NCBI RefSeq assembly: GCF_003634215.1
Contig: NZ_RBWX01000010.1
Span: forward strand, 1 to 64,000
Direction: 5' to 3'
Origin: Sphingosinicella microcystinivorans
Lineage (GTDB): Bacteria; Pseudomonadota; Alphaproteobacteria; Sphingomonadales; Sphingomonadaceae
Length of the DNA stretch: 64,000 nucleotides
Of this stretch, positions 26,083 to 33,153 are shown one piece after another. The notes beneath the pieces were generated by a model. It was not told where the DNA came from, searched no databases, and worked only from the letters and a program-made list of their open reading frames with translations. Position 1 is the stretch's first letter. Each line of letters starts with the position of its first letter. Both the position numbers and the translations under genes were made by a program.

Positions 26083-26634
26083 ATGCGGGGTGGTGAGGTG
26101 AATTGGCCTTTCAGCAGCGCGGCGCGGCAGCGCTTCGTTCAGAACGCCTATCATGTGGGCGATCTGGATGAGGCGATCATGCGCTGGCATCGCCTGTTCG
26201 GCATCGGGCCGTTTATCGTGCGCCGCAACATCGCACTCGGCAGCGTGCACTATCGCGGTGCGCCGTCCGAACTCCACATCAGCGCGGCGCACGCGCAAGC
26301 CGGGCCGGTGCAGATCGAACTCATCGTCCAGCATTGCGATACGCCGTCGACATTTCGGGATATGTACAAGGGCGGAGAGGAGGGCATTCACCACGTCGCG
26401 CTGTTTCCGGAAGATCATGACGCGATGGTCGCGCATTATGCCGCGCAGGGATGCGCGGTGACCACCGATATCGTCACCGCCGAAGGCCGGGGTGCATCCT
26501 ATGTCGATTGCCGGCAGCAGATAGGCCACATGATCGAGATTTACCGTGTCAATCAAAGCCTCTTCGATTTTTATGACACGATCGCCGATGCCGCCGCCAG
26601 GTGGGACGGGCGCCAGCTGGTGATCGAATATTGA
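26083..26634 (+). CDS. VOC-family (glyoxalase/dioxygenase fold) protein
   Basis: 183 residues if ATG 26083 is used. GTG 26098 (preceded by GGTGAGG) is a possible alternative, since ATG 26083 is only one base after the operator and would give a near-leaderless message. Two VOC modules are visible: AYHVGDLDEAIMRWHRLFGIGPFIV and GIHHVALFPEDHDAMVAHYAAQG, with metal-ligand His in each and a Glu in GHMIEIYRVN. VOC proteins include ring-cleavage dioxygenases, epimerases and isomerases. With His-His-Glu ligands, a metal-dependent reaction is likely. Its stop shares bases with the MFS start (TGATG). Confidence 0.82.
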   Translation: MRGGEVNWPFSSAARQRFVQNAYHVGDLDEAIMRWHRLFGIGPFIVRRNIALGSVHYRGAPSELHISAAHAQAGPVQIELIVQHCDTPSTFRDMYKGGEEGIHHVALFPEDHDAMVAHYAAQGCAVTTDIVTAEGRGASYVDCRQQIGHMIEIYRVNQSLFDFYDTIADAAARWDGRQLVIEY

Positions 26635-27881
26635 TGAGCCGGATGCCTGCGGGCGGGATCGACGAATTGCTCGGAGGCTGGCGTCTGCTGATTGCGTGTG
26701 CCGTCGGTGTCGGGTGCAGCGCAATTGCGCTGCCTTATTATGCGATCGGCGCGCTCACGCGGCCCATTGAGGATGCGATGGGGTGGGCGCGTTCCGATAT
26801 TCAGTTCGCGATCCTGTTCAGCTCGGGGGTCGGCGCGCTGTCGGCGCCCGTCACCGGCTGGATGATCGAAAAATTCGGAACCCGTGCGGTGGCGCTGCCC
26901 TCGTTCTTTGGCGTGTCGGCAGGCCTTTTCGTTGCGGCGAGCGCGAACACGATCAGTATGTTCTATGCGGGCTTCGCGCTCGCGGCGATCCTTGGCGCAG
27001 GGACAAACCCGGTGCTCTGGTCGCGGGCGATCGCAGGGAGCTTCGATAAGGCGCGCGGCACCGCGCTCGGGCTGGCGCTCGTCGGAACGGCGTTTGCCGC
27101 GCTCGCGCTGCCGAGCATGGTGACCGCGCTTGTCGAGGCAAGCGGATGGCGACATGCGCTTCGCGGTGTCGCGCTGCTGCCGCTCGTGCTCGCATTGCCG
27201 CTCGTCTTCCTGTGGCTCAGGAGCGGCAGCGATGGAGTGTCTGGCAGCGATGCAGTCGCGCACGTCGGGGTCAAGGTCGGCGAAGCGGTCAGCCATTATC
27301 GCTTCTGGCTTCTGGGCCTCTCGATCCTCGCGGGCTATCTTGCGATCTCGGGGTTGCTAACCGGCTTGATCCCGGCGCTTACCGACCGCGGACTGAGCGC
27401 AGCGTCGGCATCGGCCATCGTGGGTATGATCGGCATTGCGATGATCCCCGGCCGCATTGCGGTGGGCATCGTGATCGATCGCATCTGGGCGCCTGCGGTT
27501 GCCTGCGTGTTGCTGCTGCTCTCGGCAATCGCCTGCCTCGTCCTGCAGCAGACTACGGACACGGCGCTTCTTCTTGCCGCATGCGCGGTCTTGGGCCTCA
27601 CAGCGGGTGCAGAGCTTGATCTGCTCGCCTTTCTCACCGCGCGCTATTTCGGTCTTACTCAGTTTTCAAAGATTTACGCATTGCTCTACGCCGCGCTCGC
27701 CACGGGGAGCGCTGTTGCGCCGGGGATGTTCGCGTTCCTGCGCGAGAAAACGGGCTCTTATGACCTTAGCTTCAGCGTTGCCGCTGCGCTATTTGTGGTC
27801 GCCGCGCTGCTCTTGCCGATGCTGGGCCGCTACCCTAATTTCACGCCTGAAAACCAATCAGCTCAACCAGAAAGCGCGTAA
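26634..27881 (+). CDS. MFS transporter
   Basis: 415 residues from ATG 26634, overlapping the VOC stop. Twelve hydrophobic segments can be traced. The loop 2-3 motif of MFS proteins is degenerate (GWMIEKFGTRAV), and GRIAVGIVIDR marks the loop 8-9 counterpart. The sequence resembles the monocarboxylate/oxalate-formate antiporter-like group. It would move the substrate or an acidic intermediate across the inner membrane, complementing the TonB receptor at 10456. It sits between the VOC and MarR genes in one operon. Confidence 0.9.
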   Translation: MSRMPAGGIDELLGGWRLLIACAVGVGCSAIALPYYAIGALTRPIEDAMGWARSDIQFAILFSSGVGALSAPVTGWMIEKFGTRAVALPSFFGVSAGLFVAASANTISMFYAGFALAAILGAGTNPVLWSRAIAGSFDKARGTALGLALVGTAFAALALPSMVTALVEASGWRHALRGVALLPLVLALPLVFLWLRSGSDGVSGSDAVAHVGVKVGEAVSHYRFWLLGLSILAGYLAISGLLTGLIPALTDRGLSAASASAIVGMIGIAMIPGRIAVGIVIDRIWAPAVACVLLLLSAIACLVLQQTTDTALLLAACAVLGLTAGAELDLLAFLTARYFGLTQFSKIYALLYAALATGSAVAPGMFAFLREKTGSYDLSFSVAAALFVVAALLLPMLGRYPNFTPENQSAQPESA

Positions 27882-27884
27882 CCC

Positions 27885-28340
27885 ATGGCTGAACCGCTCG
27901 ATTCAGATGCTCAGCCGATCCTGAACCGTGTGTCGTTCATGATGCACCGGATCAACGCGCACATGCTGCGCATCTGCAACCCTTATTTCCAGGATTGGGG
28001 GGTCGATCTGGTCACGTCGCGAATGCTGGTCGCGCTGCTTGAACGCGGGCCAATGTCAGCCGGCGAGATCGTGCGCATCATGGCGCTGCCGCAGTCGACG
28101 ATTTCGCACCAGATCAAGCGCCTCGAAAAGCTCGGCTATCTCACGCGCACGGCAGGTTCCCAGGATTCTCGCATCGTCATCGCCGAACTCACCGATCACG
28201 GGCGCGACATCGCGAACCAGGCCAATGCGCTCAGCCGCCGCGTCACCGATACGTTGCTGCAGGCGATCGGGGACGACGAGGTTGAAACGGTGCGCGCCGC
28301 GCTGAAGCGAGTCGACCAAGCGCTTGAAGCCATGCGCTAA
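27885..28340 (+). CDS. MarR-family transcriptional regulator
   Basis: 151 residues from ATG 27885, three bases after the MFS stop. The winged helix reads MSAGEIVRIMALPQSTISHQIKRLEKLGYLTRTAGSQDSR, with the wing RTAGSQDSRIVIAELTDHG. The N-terminal helix MMHRINAHMLRICNPYFQDWGVDLVTSRML is strikingly like that of the second MarR at 56785-57276 (HQITAQMARICNPLFRSYGIDVISARIL). MarR dimers bind short palindromes and release them on binding phenolic or CoA ligands. The palindrome in front of this operon, and copies elsewhere, are plausible targets, so autorepression is likely. Confidence 0.93.
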   Translation: MAEPLDSDAQPILNRVSFMMHRINAHMLRICNPYFQDWGVDLVTSRMLVALLERGPMSAGEIVRIMALPQSTISHQIKRLEKLGYLTRTAGSQDSRIVIAELTDHGRDIANQANALSRRVTDTLLQAIGDDEVETVRAALKRVDQALEAMR

Positions 28341-28489
28341 GTCACGGGCGGGATGCCCTTTATTGCAGGCCCGCAGCCATTTTTTGCGATGGCAGTGCCC
28401 TGCCGGGCTCGCAGTCGCAGCTCCGCGGCCATCGCCGCCTGTCGGAACGTGCTGAACACCTTGTAGAAGCGCAGATCAGTAACCTCGGG
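28337..28489 (-). pseudogene. Relic of an aminoglycoside-phosphotransferase-like (APH) protein C-terminus
   Basis: On the minus strand the frame reads IPEVTDLRFYKVFSTFRQAAMAAELRLRARQG. This resembles the C-terminal helices of the APH-like kinase/acyl-CoA-associated phosphotransferases (typically D-L-x-Y-Y-E-V-F-x-x-F-R-L-A). Nothing of the kinase core precedes it. It abuts the MarR gene and an IS remnant and is probably a leftover of genome rearrangement. The similarity is short, so the assignment is tentative. Confidence 0.35.
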
Positions 28490-28626
28490 TATCCCATCTC
28501 TTCCAGACGGGCCTCGCGAGATAAGTGTCGTCCGGCAACAAATATTCCCGACGGGAGGCGCTAGCGTGATTGCCCAGGAGGTTGTCCTAGCGAACGACAA
28601 TCCGATTCCGGCAAAAGCGGTTCTAG

Positions 28627-29030
28627 CAGGCTGTTGAGGCGGTCTGGGATCATTCGAGCTTCACCACCAACCGGGAGCGACTGCTTTCGGGAGAGATAGC
28701 GGCGAAGTTCCTGCGCCGTTCTGGCGCAACCGAATGTGAAGCGGCGGATCTCGAGCGATCATTTCTCAGTGGACGGCACGCTGATCGAGGCGTGGGCATC
28801 GACCAAGAGCTTCCGCCGCAAGGATGGGAGCGACGATGACCCTGAGGGGCCGGGCCGCAACGCGACACGCAACTTCCACAAGGAGAGACGCTCCAACGAG
28901 ACGCATGCCAGCACGACCGATCCCGAGGCTCGGCTGTACAAGAAGGGCGACGGCCAGCCGGCCAGGCTTCGCCATATCGGCCACGTCATGATGGAGAATC
29001 GCAACGGCCTGCGCTACGCCCGGAGACCCG
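28627..29030 (+). pseudogene. IS5/IS1182-type transposase fragment with a frameshift
   Basis: The segment encodes EAVWDHSSFTTNRERLLSGEIAAKF in one frame, then continues one base out of phase as AVLAQPNVKRRISSDHFSVDGTLIEAWAS and NFHKERRSNETHASTTDPEARLYKKG, ending in GHVMMENRNGL. This is the central part of an IS5-group DDE transposase. The DGTLIEAW Asp and the THASTTDPEA region are conserved. A one-base indel near 28711-28714 and loss of both ends make it non-functional. The similarity stops near 29030. Confidence 0.75.
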
Positions 29031-29037
29031 CCATACA

Positions 29038-29298
29038 GTGAGACAGGCTGTCCTGGAGAAGACCGGCGACTGCGGCGAATATTATGCGGTCAAGAAGCCC
29101 ACGAACATCCGGGACGGCGGAAAGATGCTGGTGCATGTTGTGACAAACCACCCCGTTCCGGAAGCATGGCCGTCATTCTTGCGGTTTCGGCCGAACGGGC
29201 GGGCCTACTCGAACGACACCGGCGCTGGCCTGACCCGTCGCTGGTGTCTGGAGCAGGGCTTCGTGCGCGGCGAAGGCGATCACAAAGTGTCGATATGA
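29038..29298 (+). CDS. Unrecognised short open frame between IS debris and the cytochrome gene
   Basis: 86 codons from GTG 29038. I do not recognise it. It is mildly basic with aromatic clusters (VPEAWPSFLRFRPNGRAY and RRWCLEQGFV) and no signal peptide or membrane segment. No ribosome binding site is evident. It lies immediately after the transposase remnant, so it could be part of the decayed element or unrelated coding debris. The remainder of 28341-29464 contains only the two relics listed here. Confidence 0.2.
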   Translation: MRQAVLEKTGDCGEYYAVKKPTNIRDGGKMLVHVVTNHPVPEAWPSFLRFRPNGRAYSNDTGAGLTRRWCLEQGFVRGEGDHKVSI

Positions 29299-29464
29299 GG
29301 CGTGCACGGCATCGAACGGCCAAGATTAGGGGGCTGCTGCTCTACGACCAAAGACATGCCAACGACGGGTCCCGGCGCGAGTGGATAATTGAAGTTCTGC
29401 GAAATGTCATGAGTTGGTCGAAGCGGTATCTTGCCGGGCTTGGCGCAGCGGCCGAGGTGCGACG

Positions 29465-29857
29465 TTGAGACTGGCGCCGATCATTGCGGTCCTCGCGGCG
29501 TGTATCGGCATGCCGGTATCGGCCGAGGACGTCGCGCCCAGCTTTGCCAGGGATGTTGTGCCGATCCTCAAGACGCGGTGCGTGGCATGCCATATGTCGG
29601 GCGCCGAACCGGGCAAAATGTCGCTCGTGCCTGCCAAGGCTTACGCCGCATTGGTCGGCGCGAAATCGACAGTTTCCCCGATGGTGCGCATTCAGCCTTC
29701 TGTTCCCGAGCGCAGCTATCTGCTGCACAAGTTGGAAGGAACGCATGTGAAGGCCGGCGGTTCGGGAACGCGCATGCCGCTTGGCGGTGCGCCGTTGCCC
29801 GCAGACAAGATTGCGCTGATCCGCAACTGGATTGTGGCCGGCGCGCCGAACAATTGA
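29465..29857 (+). CDS. Periplasmic c-type cytochrome, PSD1/planctomycete-type
   Basis: 130 residues from TTG 29465, chosen because it directly precedes a signal peptide (LRLAPIIAVLAACIGMPVSA, cleaved near residue 20) and follows GAGGTG. The heme motif CVACH is at 39-43 (RCVACHMSG). The rest (SLVPAKAYAALVGAKS, SYLLHKLEG, MPLGGAPLPADKIALIRNWI) matches the single-heme domain seen in planctomycete-type cytochromes. The Met of RMPLGG is a candidate axial ligand. It may accept electrons from a periplasmic dehydrogenase such as the PQQ enzyme at 54662. It stands alone after mobile-element debris. Confidence 0.75.
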   Translation: MRLAPIIAVLAACIGMPVSAEDVAPSFARDVVPILKTRCVACHMSGAEPGKMSLVPAKAYAALVGAKSTVSPMVRIQPSVPERSYLLHKLEGTHVKAGGSGTRMPLGGAPLPADKIALIRNWIVAGAPNN

Positions 29858-30053
29858 TCGCGGGCGCCTGGAAATGGGGTTCGACCGCTTCCGCAATCGC
29901 TTCTGCACGATCGAAGAGCACGAATCCGCCTGCGTCGCCGAGGCTGCAGCCAGACTTTGATATGGAAACGCCACCGGCCCATGGGAAGGAGGGGCGGTGC
30001 CACAAGTGCTTCAGCGCGCCGCGCCGTCAGGCCACTACTTTTGTCCTGGCCTC

Positions 30054-31214
30054 TTAATCGGCAAGCGCCACGCCGTTTGTCATGCGCTGCACCATGCGAT
30101 GATAGTGCTGGATGGCCGGCTCATTGCGACCGATCGTGAATGCCGTGTTCGCACCGGAATCCAGCCCGGACTGAATGCCGAACCCGATCGGATAATCCTC
30201 TCCATGCACCGCAAGCTTGGCCATCTCACTGAAGGCGACCGATCGGGCATGGTCTTCCGGCGTTTCGGGCTTTTTCGCAGAAAGGATGGTCTGGCGCGTC
30301 ATCGTTTCACCGGCATTTGCGCCGGGCAGGATTTGACTGACCAGGCAGTGGTCACCGAGGATACCGGACAGCGACATGTTGGGGAAGATCGAGTGGATCA
30401 GGCGCAGGTAGGCGAGTGGCTGCCATTCGCTTTCGGGTAGTTCCTTCAGCTCTCCGAGGTTACGCCGGGCCATCGTCAGGCGCTGGTGCGGGCCGAAGGT
30501 ATCGTGGACCAGCAGATTGCCGATGGTATGCAGGGCCAGCGTGTTCGCGTGCACATTGTCGTGATGGTAGGCTTCCAGATAACCGTCCATCGTGACCTTC
30601 CACCCCGGCCCGGGGATCTCCCGCTGATCGAACAGATGCCAGTTGTTGAGGTCCAGAGTTTCGAGTTCGGGGGCGAAATCCCCCAGCCATTCGTCGATAT
30701 CAAACTCCGCGCCCGGCGTCAGGACGCCCCAGACGATACCCGCGCGCTCGGCACAAGGCAGGGCGGTCAGGCTCATATCGGCAGGGTCGATGTCACCGAA
30801 GCTGTCCTTGCCATACATGCCGACCAGCCGGCCCTCGCGGTCATAAGACCATGCGTGATACGGGCAGACAAAGCGCGGCGTCTTGCCGGACGCATCCTCG
30901 CAAAGCTTCGCGCCGCGATGGCGACAGACATTGAGGAAGATGCGAACCACGCCGTCCTTGCCGCGAACCATCAGCAGCGGCTTGCCGAGGATCGTGCGCG
31001 CGACATAGCTTCCGGCCTCCGGCAGCTCAACCGACAGCAGCAGACCTTGCGGCCTGCGCATGAAGATGGCGTCGAATTGACGCTTGAAAAGTTCCGGATC
31101 GGCATAGCTCTCCAGCGACAGCGGCAGCGTGGCTGGTGCCTGATCAGTCGTTCGGGAATCCAGATGGGCGATGGCCCTGCGCGCCAGATCAATTTCACGG
31201 GAAGTGCTGCGCAC
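30054..31214 (-). CDS. Rieske non-heme iron oxygenase, alpha subunit
   Basis: 386 residues from GTG 31214, with GGAGAG seven bases upstream. The Rieske cluster ligands are C97, H99, C117 and H120 (CRHRGAKLC and CPYHAW). The mononuclear iron site is E214-x2-H217-x4-H222 (LEAYHHDNVH) with a later acid. The N-terminal domain arrangement is that of aromatic-ring or steroid hydroxylases. It lacks a neighbouring beta subunit, reductase and ferredoxin, so electrons must come from elsewhere. The operator-like palindrome at 31251-31268 lies just upstream. It follows the thiolase-like/DUF35 pair and may act on the same ring system. Confidence 0.93.
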   Translation of the reverse strand: MRSTSREIDLARRAIAHLDSRTTDQAPATLPLSLESYADPELFKRQFDAIFMRRPQGLLLSVELPEAGSYVARTILGKPLLMVRGKDGVVRIFLNVCRHRGAKLCEDASGKTPRFVCPYHAWSYDREGRLVGMYGKDSFGDIDPADMSLTALPCAERAGIVWGVLTPGAEFDIDEWLGDFAPELETLDLNNWHLFDQREIPGPGWKVTMDGYLEAYHHDNVHANTLALHTIGNLLVHDTFGPHQRLTMARRNLGELKELPESEWQPLAYLRLIHSIFPNMSLSGILGDHCLVSQILPGANAGETMTRQTILSAKKPETPEDHARSVAFSEMAKLAVHGEDYPIGFGIQSGLDSGANTAFTIGRNEPAIQHYHRMVQRMTNGVALAD

Positions 31215-31250
31215 AACGTCTCTCCAATTCTCGCGTGACAGCCTGCAAAT

Positions 31251-31268
31251 TATATCGATATCGACATA
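31251..31268. promoter_or_regulatory. Recurrent palindrome upstream of the Rieske oxygenase
   Basis: TATATCGATATCGACATA matches the consensus TATATCGA-WW-TCGATATA with one substitution in the right arm. Its near edge is 37 bases upstream of the Rieske GTG on the minus strand, where it could cover the promoter. It lies in the gap after the upstream DUF35 gene, implying a separate promoter for the oxygenase. Confidence 0.5.
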
Positions 31269-31312
31269 TAATCAAGCGCGTAATTGTTGGTGGATGCTAC
31301 GTCGTTTTGTGT

Positions 31313-31753
31313 TTATCTATCTGAAATTATTTGAAATTGCGGCAAAGATTGACCATCGGGCAAGTCCTGCCAAATGACTGAGACGCGTGCGTCGATGGTG
31401 ATCGCGTCTATCGCGCTTTCCACAACGTTGCTGATGAGTCGGACGCCATCAGCGCCGTCCAGCGTGATGATCGCCGGCACGTAGGGAAGCGATTCTTCCA
31501 TGCCTGGAAAGATCGCGCGTGAGACGATGGTGTAGCTGTATACCGAGCCGGTCCCAGGCAGTTTTACCCAATCGATCTCTTGAGACTGACAGGTGGGGCA
31601 GAACGGGGTCGGCGGCATGCGGAATGTGCCGCAATCGCTGCAGCGTGACGCGACGAATTGGTGACGCGCGGCGGCTTGCCAAAACGGCAAGGTCCAGACA
31701 TTGGTCTCGATCTCCGCCAGCGGCAGCGGCGGACGTTTGGCGATCAGGCTCAT
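31313..31753 (-). CDS. DUF35 Zn-ribbon/OB-fold protein, partner of the thiolase-like enzyme
   Basis: 146 residues from ATG 31753, which overlaps the thiolase-like stop by ATGA. A rubredoxin-like Zn ribbon is formed by C38, C41, C52 and C55, followed by an OB-fold (GTGSVYSYTIVSRAIFPGMEESLPYVPAIITLDGADGVRLISNVV). DUF35 proteins form complexes with thiolase-like enzymes, including the Ltp2-type retro-aldolases that shorten steroid side chains. The tight coupling supports a physical partnership. The frame stays open upstream but has no role there. Confidence 0.9.
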   Translation of the reverse strand: MSLIAKRPPLPLAEIETNVWTLPFWQAAARHQFVASRCSDCGTFRMPPTPFCPTCQSQEIDWVKLPGTGSVYSYTIVSRAIFPGMEESLPYVPAIITLDGADGVRLISNVVESAIDAITIDARVSVIWQDLPDGQSLPQFQIISDR

Positions 31754-32925
31754 GGCGCGCGCTCCAGCAACAGGCCGCTCACGGGGATGACGGAAGGGCC
31801 ACCGGTAACCAGCGCGACGGCAGCGTCCGGCACCTGGTTCACTGCGGTTCCGCGCAGCTGTTCCACGGCCTCGCGCACATGCGTCATCCCCCAGGCATAA
31901 CCGGCGGAAAGCTGGCCGCCATCGGTATTGGTCGGCAAGTTCCCGCCAAGGCCGATCGCGCCGCTGGAAACGAAAGGTCCGCCTTCGCCCTTGGCGCAGA
32001 AACCATAATCCTCGATCTGCATGATGACCTGCGAGGAGAAATGATCGTAAACCTGCAGAGTGTCGACGTCGGACGGTCCGATACCGGCGGCAGCGTAAAG
32101 ATCGCGCGCCACCGATGCGTGCCCGGATGAAGCGAAGGTTTCGTCCGGCATGTTCATCCAGTAGATGGAGCGCCCCCAATCCCGCGATCCGCCCTGCGCG
32201 CTCGCCAGGATGTTTACCGGCCGCTGGCGCAAATCGCGGGCGCGCTCGCTGCTGGTGACGACGACGGCGACAGCGCAGTCGGTCTCCAGGCAAAAGTCGA
32301 ACAGGCAATGCGGGTCTGCCAAAAGCGGCGCGGCGAAATAGGCGTCACGCGTGAGTGGCGTGCGCATGATCGCATCCGGATTCGCCAGAGCATGATTGCG
32401 GATCGTCATCGCGACATCGGCGAAATGGTCGCGGGTCGTGCCGTAGAGATGCATGTGTCGGCGCGCCAGCAATGCGAACATGTGGCCGGGGCCAACAAGA
32501 CCGCTGGTGCCGAAGAACGCGTTCTCGGGTGTCAGCGGATAGGACGAGGTGATCGCGCCGAACCGCTGCGCACCCTGCTGGTTTCCGCCAACGCAAACGA
32601 TCGTCTTGGCAAGGCCCGCATGGACGGCTGCGGCGGCAAGCCCGACCGCGCCTGCCGATCCGCCTCCGGTTCCGGTCAGTGACGCGGTGAAGCGCACTTC
32701 GGGAATGCCTAGCATCTCCATCAGCATTGGTGTGTCGAAGCCGCCTGCGAAATAGGCGAAGCCATCGACATCGCGAATGGAAAGGCCTGCATCTTCCACA
32801 GCGGCCAGGATGGACTTGCCCACCAATTCGTCCAGCGTCTGGGGAAGCGATTGCCCACGCTTGTAATAAGGCGTGTAGCCAAGTCCGGCGATCGCGGCGC
32901 TACGGCGCATGGTGCGGTCGTTCAT
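31750..32925 (-). CDS. Thiolase-like (SCP-x/Ltp2-type) enzyme, possibly a retro-aldolase
   Basis: 391 residues from ATG 32925. The thiolase fold is clear, but the N-terminal nucleophile Cys motif is absent. The corresponding loop reads TASLTGTGGGSAGAVGLAAAA, with no Cys. The C-terminal region has VYDHFSSQVIMQIEDYGF and GGNLPTNTDGGQLSAGYAWGM, as in Ltp2 proteins that use Tyr residues for retro-aldol cleavage. It is coupled to a DUF35 gene. So it likely cleaves a 3-hydroxyacyl-CoA instead of thiolysing it. An ordinary acetyl-CoA acetyltransferase is the alternative. Its promoter faces the acyl-CoA dehydrogenase gene across a region with palindromic repeats. Confidence 0.85.
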   Translation of the reverse strand: MNDRTMRRSAAIAGLGYTPYYKRGQSLPQTLDELVGKSILAAVEDAGLSIRDVDGFAYFAGGFDTPMLMEMLGIPEVRFTASLTGTGGGSAGAVGLAAAAVHAGLAKTIVCVGGNQQGAQRFGAITSSYPLTPENAFFGTSGLVGPGHMFALLARRHMHLYGTTRDHFADVAMTIRNHALANPDAIMRTPLTRDAYFAAPLLADPHCLFDFCLETDCAVAVVVTSSERARDLRQRPVNILASAQGGSRDWGRSIYWMNMPDETFASSGHASVARDLYAAAGIGPSDVDTLQVYDHFSSQVIMQIEDYGFCAKGEGGPFVSSGAIGLGGNLPTNTDGGQLSAGYAWGMTHVREAVEQLRGTAVNQVPDAAVALVTGGPSVIPVSGLLLERAP

Positions 32926-32987
32926 TCAGCGATTCTCCTGCCGATCAATTTACTCTCCGTGAGTCGATTTTTACACTGTAAAAAAAT

Positions 32988-33058
32988 AATTCTGATATAA
33001 GAATTTTCATCCTGAATTCTTGGAGAAAACGCCAGAATTATTCTGATACAAGAATAAT
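32988..33058. promoter_or_regulatory. Two copies of a second palindromic operator in a divergent promoter
   Basis: Copy one (32988-33005) reads AATTCT-GATATA-AGAATT and copy two (33037-33058) reads ATTATTCT-GATACA-AGAATAAT, with perfect 6-bp and 8-bp arms. A third, partial copy with the reverse orientation is at 33065-33075 (TATTC-A-GAATA). The copies' centres are 51 bases apart, about five helical turns. The region separates the leftward thiolase-like operon from the rightward acyl-CoA dehydrogenase and IclR genes. The IclR protein at 34342 is the natural candidate binder. Confidence 0.5.
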
Positions 33059-33153
33059 AAACTATATTCAGAATAAATTATTTGTCGATTCGTATGCGTT
33101 GATGCACAAAGACGTCGATGCATGCTCGGCATGCGCAGGGTCAGGAGAGTGTC

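Noticed and set aside
31754-32308. N-terminal extension of the DUF35 frame up to 32308
   Set aside because: The extension lies inside the thiolase-like gene in another frame and has no similarity. ATG 31753 with the ATGA overlap explains the start.
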